From an uncultured Lachnospiraceae bacterium (lineage in GTDB: Bacteria > Bacillota > Clostridia > Lachnospirales > Lachnospiraceae), in contig CAMVPR010000010.1 in assembly GCA_947169385.1 (NCBI GenBank), forward strand, positions 1 through 64,000: a stretch of DNA of 64,000 nt, written 5' to 3'. The notes beneath the pieces were generated by a model. The model was not told where the DNA came from. It made no database searches and saw only the letters and a list, made by a program, of their open reading frames with translations. Both the position numbers and the translations under genes were made by a program. The number at the start of each line of letters is the position of its first letter. Position 1 is the first letter of the stretch. Positions 27,068-36,046 of the stretch are shown one piece after another.

Positions 27068-28066
27068 CTATCGTACCCTAAGCTTCTTCCTTGATACCAA
27101 CAATGCTGAACTTAAGCCAAGAAGTACCAAAACAAGTATTAGCAAGAATACCCATGCTTTCAAATTGAAATATACACTAATCGAGAATTCTTTCTCTATA
27201 GAATTGCCTGCTCTGTCAGTAACTATCACATGGTAATATCCCGGATTAATAATCTGCTTCTTAAGTGTGAGTTTTATATCGTTATTGCCCTTGCCATCTA
27301 CAATGACAATTGAATCTCCCTCTTCTAGCCCATTGACCGTTACCGGTCCTCTGGCTCTGTTCTTAGAATCTATTCCGTCAAAACTTACTACCGGAGGCGT
27401 ATGATCAACTTCTACCAAAAGAGTGTAGCTAACTCTTGATAAAGCACATCTGTAGTCGACCTCGTAATTGCCTTCAGCGGTCATATCTACCACACCACGA
27501 TTGGATTTAACTTCCTTACCGTCAAGGTATACCTTCGTAACATTAAAACCATCCGGCATAACATATTTATTAATACTACCTGTAACATTTCCTACTATCT
27601 GGAATGTCATAACCTGCGACTCACTACTATCATTCCATGTTACTACTGAATAACTTCCGATATCCTCTACAACTTCAGGAATCGAGTCGTACTTCTTACC
27701 ATTCCTATATAATTCTATATTCCCAGCATCATTTTCTGAAGCAACAGCCATATATACAGAATCGGTTGTAACCATTCCGTCAAATGCACTACATGTAAAT
27801 GTTCCGCCTGATATTGCGTAACCATACATCGCTGTAGATCCATCGTACGTCACACCACGACTTAATGTTACAACATCTGTGGTACTCGTGTCCTCTGTCT
27901 CAGCTACTTCTTTAGGCAAGCCGGTAACTATATCAAGCTCTCCGGAATAGTCTTCATACTTAGACCTGTCAATGCCGTTATCCTCAGTAGCTTTAACACT
28001 TACTGCATTAAAACACATAGCCATTGTTATGAAAATAATAAATATAGCGCTAAATAATTTCTTCAT
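27068..28066 (-). CDS. Secreted, C-terminally anchored protein of the T4SS operon
   Basis: A 332-residue protein with a signal peptide (KLFSAIFIIFITMAMCFNAVSVKA), an extracytoplasmic beta-rich region and a C-terminal helix followed by a basic tail (LVSRKKLRVR), so it is type I membrane anchored. The central part contains Ig-like segments such as YEVDYRCALSRVSYTLLVEVDHTPPVVSFDG. No family is recognised. It begins four bases after the VirD4 stop and is followed 22 bases later by the VirB6-like gene, which fits a structural component at the outer face of the channel. Similar small proteins are found in clostridial integrative elements but I do not claim homology. Confidence 0.82.
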   Translation of the reverse strand: MKKLFSAIFIIFITMAMCFNAVSVKATEDNGIDRSKYEDYSGELDIVTGLPKEVAETEDTSTTDVVTLSRGVTYDGSTAMYGYAISGGTFTCSAFDGMVTTDSVYMAVASENDAGNIELYRNGKKYDSIPEVVEDIGSYSVVTWNDSSESQVMTFQIVGNVTGSINKYVMPDGFNVTKVYLDGKEVKSNRGVVDMTAEGNYEVDYRCALSRVSYTLLVEVDHTPPVVSFDGIDSKNRARGPVTVNGLEEGDSIVIVDGKGNNDIKLTLKKQIINPGYYHVIVTDRAGNSIEKEFSISVYFNLKAWVFLLILVLVLLGLSSALLVSRKKLRVR

Positions 28067-28069
28067 GGA

Positions 28070-30097
28070 TTATGCACTTTCCTCCACTTGATCTTCACTC
28101 TTGCCAAGTATGATTTCGTTACGCTCATCTAAATCGTAAAATACTTCATCTGCTCTAAACATATGGCTTCTAAGTTCATCCATATCCATGCGTCCCATCT
28201 TGTAATATGGGCACAGATAACTCGGAGTATACTTAGTCTTTAATGGGAAGTTACCAAATGTAACTATAATCGCATTACCGGTACTCTCCTTGTTATTAAG
28301 CATCTGTAGTTCAGATGGATAAATAAGAGGTCTAACCTGAGTCTGTGAAGACAGGTTAAGGTCTCCTGCTCTACCTCCGACATTTGCCGAAGTAGACGTC
28401 GTACGAACTGTCATGTTACCACACAGTTTAGAGAACTCCTCACATGTACCTATATCGTTAGAACCGATAAACATCTTCATACCACAGTTAGACTTAACGA
28501 TATCGGCAACTTTCTCACCGTATACGTTGTTAAGCTGTGAATAAGACTGAACCACCATGTTGAACCAAATCTTACGCGAACGACCAACTGTAATCATCTT
28601 ATCGAACTTCTCGATCTTAGGCATGTTACCAAACTCATCAAGTATAAAATATACATTCCTTGGAAGCGAAAGGTCTTCTCTCGCCGATGCAACCTTGATA
28701 AGAGCCTTATACATACACAGAATGAAAACGGCTGCAAGACCATGTCTCGTATCCTTCTCATCCGGAATCTTCATAAATAAAGCGGTAGGTTCATCTGCAA
28801 ATCTCTCTGCCTGTACATCAGTAGCTGATGTAAGACCACACAAACCTCTATCATTGAACATATTTAACTTGTCAAATGTGATTGACATGTATGAAGAAAG
28901 CGTTGTATCCGCTGCCGACATAACCTGTCTTGACAAGGTATACGCCTGCGAAAGCTTATTACGTCCTTCAAAATATGACTTCAATGTAGCGAACTCATCC
29001 TCGGAATTGGTAAGTGCTTTGTTAATATTGAAGAAATTGAATTTATCTTTCGTCATGCCGAGTCTCTCGTCCTCTGAATCCTCGAGCATAGCTAGGCATG
29101 TACTCATGATAATGGATCTGGCACCTTTCTCCCATACCGGATCCTTCTCATTCTCGATAGGACATATAACCGATATAAGATCATTGAGATCCTCGTACAT
29201 TTCGTCATAAAACTGCTGTCTTGTGACTGAAACATCATCCTGGCAATGTGTGAGGTCTGCATAAGCTCTTCCTCTCCACTCTGCCCATGGCTCGCCGTCT
29301 GCACCTTCGCCATCCATTCGTCTGAGCTCAGGATAATTAGACATGCTATCTTTGTGGAACTTAATACCCTTACCTGCCTCTACATACTGCTGATACATAT
29401 CCCAGATACCATCGAGCGGATTCCATCTTGATGAAGAGTATGTATCACGGAGATCAAGCAAAAGCACCTTGTATCCTCTTGATTTCAAAAACTTAGAATG
29501 CAGATCAAAAAGCTCTCCCTTAGGGTCTGTCATAATCATTGAGCTTCCTGCTGCAGTTGCTCCTAAAAGCTGAATCATTGGATTGATGAAAGTTGTTGTC
29601 TTACCGGAACCGGTAGCACCTATGATAAGTGAGTGGGCACCAGGCAAAAAATTGACATCAAGATTGTTCTTTCTGTCAAGGACAGCTCTAACAGGAATAC
29701 CATCCTTCTTGACATTCTTAAGCACATTGTATGTGTGATAAGGAAAGTACTTGTCCCTCTCCTTCTCTGTTAAGAATCTGCTGTTCTCCAAAGATCCCCT
29801 GACAACGTCAGGCTTACCTTTGCCGCCAAGCATATTGCCTGTATTAAATATAAGTGAATCTAAGTTGCTTCCGGATAAAAGCCATACAACGAAGACGATA
29901 AGTCCTCCGATGAGACCGTATACCCATGTTCTTAACTGAAGAAGAACTCCAAAATCAATGGTCACACCCTTACCCGCAATAATATCAGGCAAGGCTCCTC
30001 CTAAGGTTCTTATCAAGAAACCAGAGAGGCCTACAAGGATGAGAAATACCATTACATTTAACGCAACTTTGTGCCAATTCTTCAATCCACCATCCAT
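28070..30097 (-). CDS. VirD4/TraG-type coupling ATPase
   Basis: A 675-residue protein with two N-terminal membrane helices (about 10-80) and a TraG/VirD4 ATPase domain. Walker A is GATGSGKTTTFINP at about residue 157-170, and Walker B is VYFILDEFGNMPK at about 480. Other coupling-protein motifs are MTDPKGELFD and GRSRKIWFNMVVQSYSQL. Coupling proteins select substrates, DNA-protein or protein, and deliver them to the channel. It lies 104 bases downstream of the pilin-like gene, separated by a perfect hairpin. No relaxase is encoded in this window, so its substrates may be proteins. Confidence 0.95.
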   Translation of the reverse strand: MDGGLKNWHKVALNVMVFLILVGLSGFLIRTLGGALPDIIAGKGVTIDFGVLLQLRTWVYGLIGGLIVFVVWLLSGSNLDSLIFNTGNMLGGKGKPDVVRGSLENSRFLTEKERDKYFPYHTYNVLKNVKKDGIPVRAVLDRKNNLDVNFLPGAHSLIIGATGSGKTTTFINPMIQLLGATAAGSSMIMTDPKGELFDLHSKFLKSRGYKVLLLDLRDTYSSSRWNPLDGIWDMYQQYVEAGKGIKFHKDSMSNYPELRRMDGEGADGEPWAEWRGRAYADLTHCQDDVSVTRQQFYDEMYEDLNDLISVICPIENEKDPVWEKGARSIIMSTCLAMLEDSEDERLGMTKDKFNFFNINKALTNSEDEFATLKSYFEGRNKLSQAYTLSRQVMSAADTTLSSYMSITFDKLNMFNDRGLCGLTSATDVQAERFADEPTALFMKIPDEKDTRHGLAAVFILCMYKALIKVASAREDLSLPRNVYFILDEFGNMPKIEKFDKMITVGRSRKIWFNMVVQSYSQLNNVYGEKVADIVKSNCGMKMFIGSNDIGTCEEFSKLCGNMTVRTTSTSANVGGRAGDLNLSSQTQVRPLIYPSELQMLNNKESTGNAIIVTFGNFPLKTKYTPSYLCPYYKMGRMDMDELRSHMFRADEVFYDLDERNEIILGKSEDQVEESA

Positions 30098-30164
30098 ATT
30101 AATTACTCCTTAGATATAAGAAAACCGATAAAGTAACAACCAATCCATTAAAAAACTTACAAAC

Positions 30165-30194
30165 GACACAAACAGGATAAATCCTGTTTGTGTC
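30165..30194 (-). terminator. Perfect 14-bp hairpin after the pilin gene, probable partial terminator
   Basis: The arms GACACAAACAGGAT and ATCCTGTTTGTGTC are exact complements with two bases between. On the minus strand the stem is followed by GTTTGTAAGTTTTTT, an imperfect U-run. It begins eight bases beyond the pilin stop. It could attenuate transcription so that the pilin is made in excess over VirD4-VirB4, or protect the pilin message. Confidence 0.75.
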
Positions 30195-30201
30195 GGTATT
30201 A

Positions 30202-30669
30202 CTAATTCTTGCCGCCGTTAATATTAACCTCTGGTGCAGTAGGCGCATTCTTAAGTGACTCATTCATCCATGTTGTAAGTGGGCTGATTGAAAGTCTTAA
30301 TGCTACGATAAGCACGAAGATAAGTACATATCCGATGATAGCTGTCTTAAGTGCCTGCTTTCTCTTCTCTCTCTCCTGTGGCTCCTCAGCTGTTGCATAC
30401 TTAACACCTAACACGATGCAGAATAAAACACCGCCTGCTCCAACTAAGAGCAACAATGGGTTAACAAACTTATTCAAAAGTCCTACAATAGGCTGTACAA
30501 TTGAGTTGAAATTACTCTGTGATGCAGCTGCTGCCATATTAACGTTAGCTGCGATAACTGCCCCTGCTACAAAGAGCATAGACATAAGCTTCATTGCCTT
30601 GGTGTTGTTCATCACCTGTGTTGCTGTTACCATCATTTTGTTTGTCATTGTCATTAACTTGTTCATCAT
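30202..30669 (-). CDS. VirB2/TrbC-like pilin-type membrane subunit
   Basis: A 155-residue hydrophobic protein. The start is the first of two ATG codons, eight bases after AGGAGG; a longer upstream frame covers the promoter leader and is not real. After a long N-terminal leader (helix about 30-48, ending NMAAAA) there are two membrane helices, LLNKFVNPLLLLVGAGGVLF and AIIGYVLIFVLIVALRL, separated by a Lys/Glu/Arg-rich loop. This is the layout of VirB2/TrbC-type proteins of Gram-positive type IV systems. It is first in the operon, has the richest promoter of the regulon and is followed by a strong hairpin, as expected for an abundant subunit. Confidence 0.85.
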   Translation of the reverse strand: MMNKLMTMTNKMMVTATQVMNNTKAMKLMSMLFVAGAVIAANVNMAAAASQSNFNSIVQPIVGLLNKFVNPLLLLVGAGGVLFCIVLGVKYATAEEPQEREKRKQALKTAIIGYVLIFVLIVALRLSISPLTTWMNESLKNAPTAPEVNINGGKN

Positions 30670-30775
30670 AATCTCTTCCTCCTTGGAATTATATATAGTA
30701 ATTGATTGGTTTGATTGTTCCCCGCTAAAACCCTGTTTTCGCACTGTTTTGGCGGCTCGTTTATCTTATGTATGT

Positions 30776-30841
30776 ATTGTAACAAAATATGTATAACAAA
30801 AGTGTAACAAAAAATTACAAAACATAACAAAAAATATAACA
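30776..30841 (-). promoter_or_regulatory. Shared-box promoter with tandem half-site array, pilin/T4SS operon
   Basis: The core box TGTTACACTTTTGTTA starts at 30809 and is followed after 9 bases by TG, one base, and -10 TACAAT. Further upstream on the same strand are more half-sites: TGTTA at 30841 and 30829 and TGTAA at 30819. With those at 30809 and 30798 the spacings are 12, 10, 10 and 11 bases, one helical turn each. The leader to the ATG is about 100 bases. Confidence 0.8.
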
Positions 30842-30852
30842 AAGTCTCAAGA

Positions 30853-32073
30853 TCAGCCTCTAGCCTTGGTTTCGGGGATTTTGATTACCGCTTCCGTACC
30901 GGAATCCGAGCGATTAATCTTCATCTCACCGTCACAAAGTATCTTAAGTCTGGTCTTAACATTATTGGTCCCCACACTCTTATGCTTCTTCTGTGTGGAA
31001 AGCTCTGTCTTAGCGCCATGTCCGTCATCAACTACTCTGATAACAACATATCCGCCTTCAAGCTTGGTCTCTATAAGAATCTTATCGCCCTCGGTGCTCA
31101 TGCCTATGCCGTATTTAATGGCATTCTCAACTAAAGGCTGAACCACAAGAGCAGGAATCTTAAAGTCTGTAATCTCAAATCTCTTCTCTACCTCAAAATC
31201 CTTAGAAGGTAGTATCTTAGCAAGTTCTATAAATATGTCGGCATGCTCCATCTCCTCGGAGAAGGGAATCATACCCTCATTGGTCAGCGACTCGAGATTC
31301 TTTCTTAGATATCCCGAAAATGCTATAATCGCTTCTTTGACAGAGCCCGGCTCCTCATCACAAAGAAGTGCTATCTGTTGTAAAGCATTATATATAAAAT
31401 GCGGATGAATCTGATCCATCAAAAGTGATACCTTGTTGTTGGAAAGCTCCATCTGCTTAACCATAAGGTCACGCTCTGTATCCATCTGATATAAGAAGAA
31501 TACAAACAGTAACAACATAGTCAACCCGAATCCGGTAATATCTATACCAGGAACACCCATACCTATTATTGATGTTGACATAGGGAAAAGTATTCCTATA
31601 ACAAATCCCATACTGGCTCTGATACTCTTAGATGATAAGAGTAACATTACAAGCACAACCGAAAACTGCATCATCAGAGTTACATACGCTTGATAACTAA
31701 CCGGCGAATACGCTGATATGATACATACAAGTATTGCCAACAGTGAATGTAAAGCAGTCCAGAAATATCCATCCCACTTCTGACCTTCCTCACGCTCAGT
31801 CTCAATAAAGTATATTCCAAAAACAGGAGCTACAAAAGCATAGAAGAAATATGCGAATCTTGTATACACCCCTGAGCTTTCAGGCGGAGCTGCCTCGGCA
31901 GTAATCTGAAAAGACAGCCCTCCAAGCGCGTTACAAATTGCGACTATAAACCATCCTATTCTTCTGGTATGTTTCTTCATCTGCATTGCGACCACAAGGG
32001 TAATGCCTGCCAAAAGAATCGATATAAGAGTGGCAACTGAATTAATTACTCCAAATAACTCTATCTCATTCAC
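30853..32073 (-). CDS. LytS-like membrane sensor histidine kinase
   Basis: A 406-residue kinase with about six or seven membrane helices to residue 205 and a short coiled linker. The HisKA_5TM-type/His_kinase domain shows the phospho-acceptor segment in MDQIHPHFIYNALQQIALL, with Asn residues NAIKYGIGMS and a glycine-rich VVDDGHGAK box. The family phosphorylates LytTR or other response regulators. It follows a 219-residue membrane protein and a response regulator with 12 and 24 base gaps, so the three form one operon. The sensed signal is unknown. Confidence 0.93.
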   Translation of the reverse strand: MNEIELFGVINSVATLISILLAGITLVVAMQMKKHTRRIGWFIVAICNALGGLSFQITAEAAPPESSGVYTRFAYFFYAFVAPVFGIYFIETEREEGQKWDGYFWTALHSLLAILVCIISAYSPVSYQAYVTLMMQFSVVLVMLLLSSKSIRASMGFVIGILFPMSTSIIGMGVPGIDITGFGLTMLLLFVFFLYQMDTERDLMVKQMELSNNKVSLLMDQIHPHFIYNALQQIALLCDEEPGSVKEAIIAFSGYLRKNLESLTNEGMIPFSEEMEHADIFIELAKILPSKDFEVEKRFEITDFKIPALVVQPLVENAIKYGIGMSTEGDKILIETKLEGGYVVIRVVDDGHGAKTELSTQKKHKSVGTNNVKTRLKILCDGEMKINRSDSGTEAVIKIPETKARG

Positions 32074-32085
32074 TCAACCGCCCCC

Positions 32086-32745
32086 TTATCTACCGCGTCT
32101 ATTGTAATAGTCCATATATATATCGTAACTGAACTTCCTGATACATACACATATCCACACTAAAGTTACTGTATATAGAATCGCAGTAGCCATCACTATA
32201 ATAAATGTTGTGTTGCTTGTATGATGCCCCATAACATTGTTAAGATCCAGCATCATGTCTATCACAATCATATCGGCAGTCTGAGCGATAATCCACAATC
32301 TTAACAACTTACCGCTCTTCTCGGAATCTGACTTCTTACCCATAGCCTTATATTCTTCCAAAACACATCTGAGCAAAAATCCAATACCCAAAATCAAGAA
32401 TATGTCAGGCACCGAACTTGCAATCTCAGAAATGATAAACAACGGCGTATATGAATCTGTAAGATGATATACCCATAAGAAAACATTATCAAATACAGAT
32501 ATCAGAACATAACACATAAACATTGCCGAAGCATATTGCATCCATTTAAACCTTGCCGAAAGTCTATATGAACAAAAGTATAACCCCACAACAAACGAGA
32601 ATATAAAATACTCTGCTGTGAGCATAAAATCGTCTGTCATGATATCAAACATAATGCCAATCATCTCAAACACGATTGCAATCGTCAAAGCAATCATAAA
32701 GTACGGCAATGCTCTTGTACTTCTTAAATCAAGCTTTCCATCCAT
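32086..32745 (-). CDS. Polytopic membrane protein between sensor kinase and response regulator
   Basis: A 219-residue protein with about six hydrophobic helices (for example YFMIALTIAIVFEMIGIMF and FILGIGFLLRCVL) and no catalytic motif that I can see. Its layout resembles the N-terminal membrane part of the adjacent kinase, so it may be a second sensor that heterodimerises with it or a duplicated sensor module without a kinase domain. It shares the operon. No family is recognised. Confidence 0.8.
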   Translation of the reverse strand: MDGKLDLRSTRALPYFMIALTIAIVFEMIGIMFDIMTDDFMLTAEYFIFSFVVGLYFCSYRLSARFKWMQYASAMFMCYVLISVFDNVFLWVYHLTDSYTPLFIISEIASSVPDIFLILGIGFLLRCVLEEYKAMGKKSDSEKSGKLLRLWIIAQTADMIVIDMMLDLNNVMGHHTSNTTFIIVMATAILYTVTLVWICVCIRKFSYDIYMDYYNRRGR

Positions 32746-32769
32746 ACGAAACTTCCTTCATGTAATCAA

Positions 32770-33582
32770 TCAATAGTAATCATCGTACCCGGGCTTCATG
32801 ATAAGCTCGCCCATAGTCATCTCTGCCCACGAATATTGAATCATATACTCACCCATAAAAGAGTTGACAGCATAATTGTCTCCCTCTAAAAAATTAAAGT
32901 AGTCACAATCTATGAGCGATGTATCTATACCGTAAGCATTCCAACCTTTAACCAATACTTTCTCAGCTCCTATCCGCTTCAAGTCGTCCTTAAGACTATA
33001 TACGAATACTCGAACCTGGTTCTTTAGAGCCTTGTCACCTTCCCTGTCCTCGAAAAGTATACCTACCAACTCACCCAGGGTACACATAGCTCCACGCCTG
33101 TCTATAAGATATGCCAAAAGTTCCTTGCTGCGGCTTCGCTTGAATTTAACAGGATTGTCATCCTTGTCAAACACTTCAAAATTGCCAAATGTCTGCGCTT
33201 TGATCAAGCCACTTCTCTTTATCTCCACAGGGTTCCTTAAATTGGCCAGTTCTCTCTCCAATGCGTCCTTGGTTACAGGCTTCAGTATAAAACCACTTGG
33301 GTGCAGCTGATATGATTGATATGCAAACTTCTCATGTCCTGTCACAAAAATGATGTTGGTAAGCGGCGAGACTTTCTTAATCTCAATAGATAATTCAAGT
33401 CCTGACATACCCGGCATTTCTATATCAAGCCAACATACATCAGGTTTAACATCCTCTATATATTCAAGTGCGTCCTCAGGGTTACCAAACGGAGTGTGCT
33501 CACCATTAGGATCTATCTCTTCCATCATCCCTATAATCTCTTCTGCAACCTGAATCTGGTCGTCAACCGATATTGTAACCAT
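32770..33582 (-). CDS. Response regulator with OmpR/SARP-type winged helix
   Basis: A 270-residue protein. Receiver residues are visible: the acidic pair SVDDQ, the phospho-acceptor Asp in CWLDIEMPGMSGLEL, the Thr in IIFVTGH and the Lys in GFILKPVT. From about 130 comes a winged-helix domain of the OmpR/SARP class (FGNFEVFDKDDNPVKFKRSR and KELLAYLIDRRGAMCTLGEL), plus a short tail. I start at MVTISVDDQ, matching the usual receiver length, with AAAGGGTGAGG upstream; a longer frame adds 15 residues. Such domains bind tandem repeats about 11 bases apart, the pattern of the shared promoter box, so it is the best candidate activator of the regulon. That link is inference. Confidence 0.9.
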   Translation of the reverse strand: MVTISVDDQIQVAEEIIGMMEEIDPNGEHTPFGNPEDALEYIEDVKPDVCWLDIEMPGMSGLELSIEIKKVSPLTNIIFVTGHEKFAYQSYQLHPSGFILKPVTKDALERELANLRNPVEIKRSGLIKAQTFGNFEVFDKDDNPVKFKRSRSKELLAYLIDRRGAMCTLGELVGILFEDREGDKALKNQVRVFVYSLKDDLKRIGAEKVLVKGWNAYGIDTSLIDCDYFNFLEGDNYAVNSFMGEYMIQYSWAEMTMGELIMKPGYDDYY

Positions 33583-33665
33583 ATCCTCACCCTTTCTAAT
33601 AAAGAATATGTCCTTATAATTATACATTACATTATCTTCAAAAAGCGCATAAAGACACTCATTAC

Positions 33666-33694
33666 ATTATAATATATAATAATCAATGTGTCAA
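33666..33694 (-). promoter_or_regulatory. Consensus sigma-A promoter of the two-component operon
   Basis: On the minus strand TTGACA and TATAAT are separated by exactly 17 bases. It leads to the response regulator start at 33582 after about 75 bases. No shared box is present here, so the regulator genes are probably expressed independently of the regulon. Confidence 0.85.
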
Positions 33695-33703
33695 TTTTAT
33701 TAC

Positions 33704-33735
33704 AAAAATAAGCGACGGACCAACATCCGCCGCTT
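33704..33735 (-). terminator. Terminator after the 733-residue secreted protein gene
   Basis: On the minus strand a stem formed by AAGCGGCGGA and TCCGTCGCTT, one mismatch, is followed by ATTTTTG. It isolates the upstream gene from the two-component operon whose promoter overlaps its downstream side. Confidence 0.85.
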
Positions 33736-33749
33736 AACACTATTCAAAA

Positions 33750-35951
33750 TCAATACTTTGGAACAGTTATTGTAACACCATTAAGTAAACTGCTATCTCC
33801 TTTACCTTTTGAATTAAATGTAGCAGTCTTCTCATTTATAACCGTAGGCGGTGTACTGTAATTGCACACAACTCCTCCGACCATTACTTCTGCCAATCCA
33901 TACTTTTGCATAAACCTATTCCTAGCTAACTCTCTAGCTACAAGTTCTCCTCCTGATTGCGGTCCGAACCACAACTCTACTGTTACTTCTCCCACAGAAA
34001 CACCAACTTCACTTGTAATTTTCACCGTATATGTGTAAAGCACACAAGGTATCTGTATAGCTTGACCCTGAGACGTGACAGCAGCCTTACCGTTTGACGT
34101 AGAAGTAAGTCGATAATCAACTTTGACCTTCTCACCTGTTCTTTTGTCTATAAATAAATTCTCTTCTCGGCCATCAACGACCTCTGTGTTACCAACACTA
34201 GACTTAGTAATAGTCTCTCCATCCATAAGTGTTAAGTTATCTTTACGCTTTAATCCTAAGAAGAATATACCATCTTTACGATTTTCAAGCTTACATGATC
34301 CATCCATGTTAATCTTTCTAATAGAGGTAGCACCATAGTTAACCAATGTCGAAGATGAAGTAAAGGAAACATCTCCATCTGTAGCAAGAAGCTTACCACC
34401 GGGCATCACTACAATACTTCCATCGTCACAAGTAATAGAGCCATCAACTTTATCGGTAAATGAGCTGATGCATCCACCTTTCTTAACAATCAGGCTACCA
34501 CCATTCTTAATCTCAATCTTACCGTTATTAATTACACTACACTCTATAGTTACTGTTCCACCATCAATTGTAAGAGTCTCACCCTTAGGGATAATAATAC
34601 CCTCTGTAGAATCCGAGTCATTCTCAGTGTTAAGCATATCCTTAGCTGTATATGGTTTCATCTTGCCCTTAGGAATAGTCAGCGAATTGACGCATGTAAA
34701 TACGTGCCTTGTACCTACAAACCACTTGAATACGCCGTAGACATTTGGTGTTTCATTCCAGAAAATGTTACGAGCCACAAGATGGTCACTCCACTGAGTA
34801 CTGAAATTCTTTACATCAACCGTTCCGCCGCCGTAACCATTTAACGGTTTGGCATCATATGCCACCATATATCCCGACTTGGTTACAGCAAGTGAAGGAA
34901 TTGTACGATAATCATCATCGTGATCATTGTCATCACACTTAGCATAGTCAATCTGATCATGATCCATTCCTACCATACATCTTCCAACCCAGAATTCGGA
35001 ATTCTCATCACCTGAGAACGGATGCATAGTAAAGCATTTACCTTGATTGTGAACTCCACCGGAGCTTGATCCTCCGGATGTACCCTTCCAAAGAAAAATC
35101 GCAGGCTGCTTGCCTTCCTGACCTTTCCAGCATTCTACATATGTATCTGTACTTCTACTACCCATATTGAGTCCCGCACCGGCTTTGCCCTTCTCGGAAC
35201 CTCTTTGAAGGTACAGGCTTATCTCACTACACCATTGCGTCCAATGTCCGCCGGATTTCAAGTTTCCGATGATATCTGTACCGGATCTTCTGCTCTTAAT
35301 ATAAGGAACACCAAACGATCCGTTTGCTCCGGATGTAAAGAACCTCTTAGTCTTATAGTAGCCTGTGCCGTTAAGCGACTTGCCAAGCGCATCCATCTTG
35401 ATCATCTTACTCTGTTCTTCTGCGAAACCGGTTAAGAAATTGCCGTTAGAGCATTGGTAGCTGAAATTTGCATTTCTAAAACTATCCCATCTATCCTTAT
35501 CTGTTGTATAAGGATCCCAATATTGCGTCCAGTTTTGATCCCTATAACCTCTCTGAATATGATCCTTGTCATCATAAGTAGATATAAAGCCTACCGGTTC
35601 CATAGTAGACCATGTATTCTTATTTCTGTATGTATCCGTATCATAATAAAAGAGCATCGAAGCGTGCGCCTCGCCGTCATCCATATAGTCGGCAAAATTC
35701 TTCTTTGTCAATTGGTTCCATTCCCAAAATTCAACTCTTCCCATCTTGGCATCAAGAATATTGTCTCCGTCTCCGGAAGCATCTGCTGACGCCTCGCCTT
35801 CAGCATGAGCTACGGATTTATTAAATAAACTCTTAGCATTCCTGTTCACTCCGGAATTGGTTATACCGACAGATGAAATAGTCACAACCGCTGCCATCAT
35901 AAACGCAAGCTTAGATGTTATTCTCCTCTTAGATTGTTCCGGTTTCTTCAT
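33750..35951 (-). CDS. Secreted beta-structured surface protein (733 residues)
   Basis: The start at MKKPEQSKRR has AGGAG seven bases upstream. A long signal peptide (about 1-45) precedes an extracytoplasmic protein. The middle (about 455-560) carries strand repeats typical of a beta-solenoid: LTIDGGTVTIECSVINNGKI, IEIKNGGSLIVKKGGC and GSIVVMPGGKLLATDGDV. The rest is beta-rich with many Trp and Asn residues in the first half. No membrane anchor or sorting signal is seen at the C-terminus. A shared-box promoter drives it and a terminator closes it, so it is a single-gene unit of the regulon. The function is unknown; an adhesin or exposed part of the apparatus is plausible. Confidence 0.82.
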   Translation of the reverse strand: MKKPEQSKRRITSKLAFMMAAVVTISSVGITNSGVNRNAKSLFNKSVAHAEGEASADASGDGDNILDAKMGRVEFWEWNQLTKKNFADYMDDGEAHASMLFYYDTDTYRNKNTWSTMEPVGFISTYDDKDHIQRGYRDQNWTQYWDPYTTDKDRWDSFRNANFSYQCSNGNFLTGFAEEQSKMIKMDALGKSLNGTGYYKTKRFFTSGANGSFGVPYIKSRRSGTDIIGNLKSGGHWTQWCSEISLYLQRGSEKGKAGAGLNMGSRSTDTYVECWKGQEGKQPAIFLWKGTSGGSSSGGVHNQGKCFTMHPFSGDENSEFWVGRCMVGMDHDQIDYAKCDDNDHDDDYRTIPSLAVTKSGYMVAYDAKPLNGYGGGTVDVKNFSTQWSDHLVARNIFWNETPNVYGVFKWFVGTRHVFTCVNSLTIPKGKMKPYTAKDMLNTENDSDSTEGIIIPKGETLTIDGGTVTIECSVINNGKIEIKNGGSLIVKKGGCISSFTDKVDGSITCDDGSIVVMPGGKLLATDGDVSFTSSSTLVNYGATSIRKINMDGSCKLENRKDGIFFLGLKRKDNLTLMDGETITKSSVGNTEVVDGREENLFIDKRTGEKVKVDYRLTSTSNGKAAVTSQGQAIQIPCVLYTYTVKITSEVGVSVGEVTVELWFGPQSGGELVARELARNRFMQKYGLAEVMVGGVVCNYSTPPTVINEKTATFNSKGKGDSSLLNGVTITVPKY

Positions 35952-36004
35952 ATAATCACTCCTAATCAATATAGATTACAACTATATAATAATACGTTGC
36001 TGTA

Positions 36005-36038
36005 ATCATATCACTAACTTAACAACAAAAGTGTAACA
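36005..36038 (-). promoter_or_regulatory. Shared-box promoter of the 733-residue secreted protein
   Basis: Minus strand: box TGTTACACTTTTGTTG, 9 bases, TG, one base, -10 TATGAT. It begins only nine bases after the stop of the upstream gene. The leader to the ATG is about 47 bases. Confidence 0.78.
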
Positions 36039-36046
36039 AACCCTAC

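Noticed and set aside
33704-33720. Eighth shared box upstream of the response regulator
   Set aside because: TTTTTGTAAT resembles part of the box, but the CTTTTGT core and spacing are missing, and a consensus sigma-A promoter is present.
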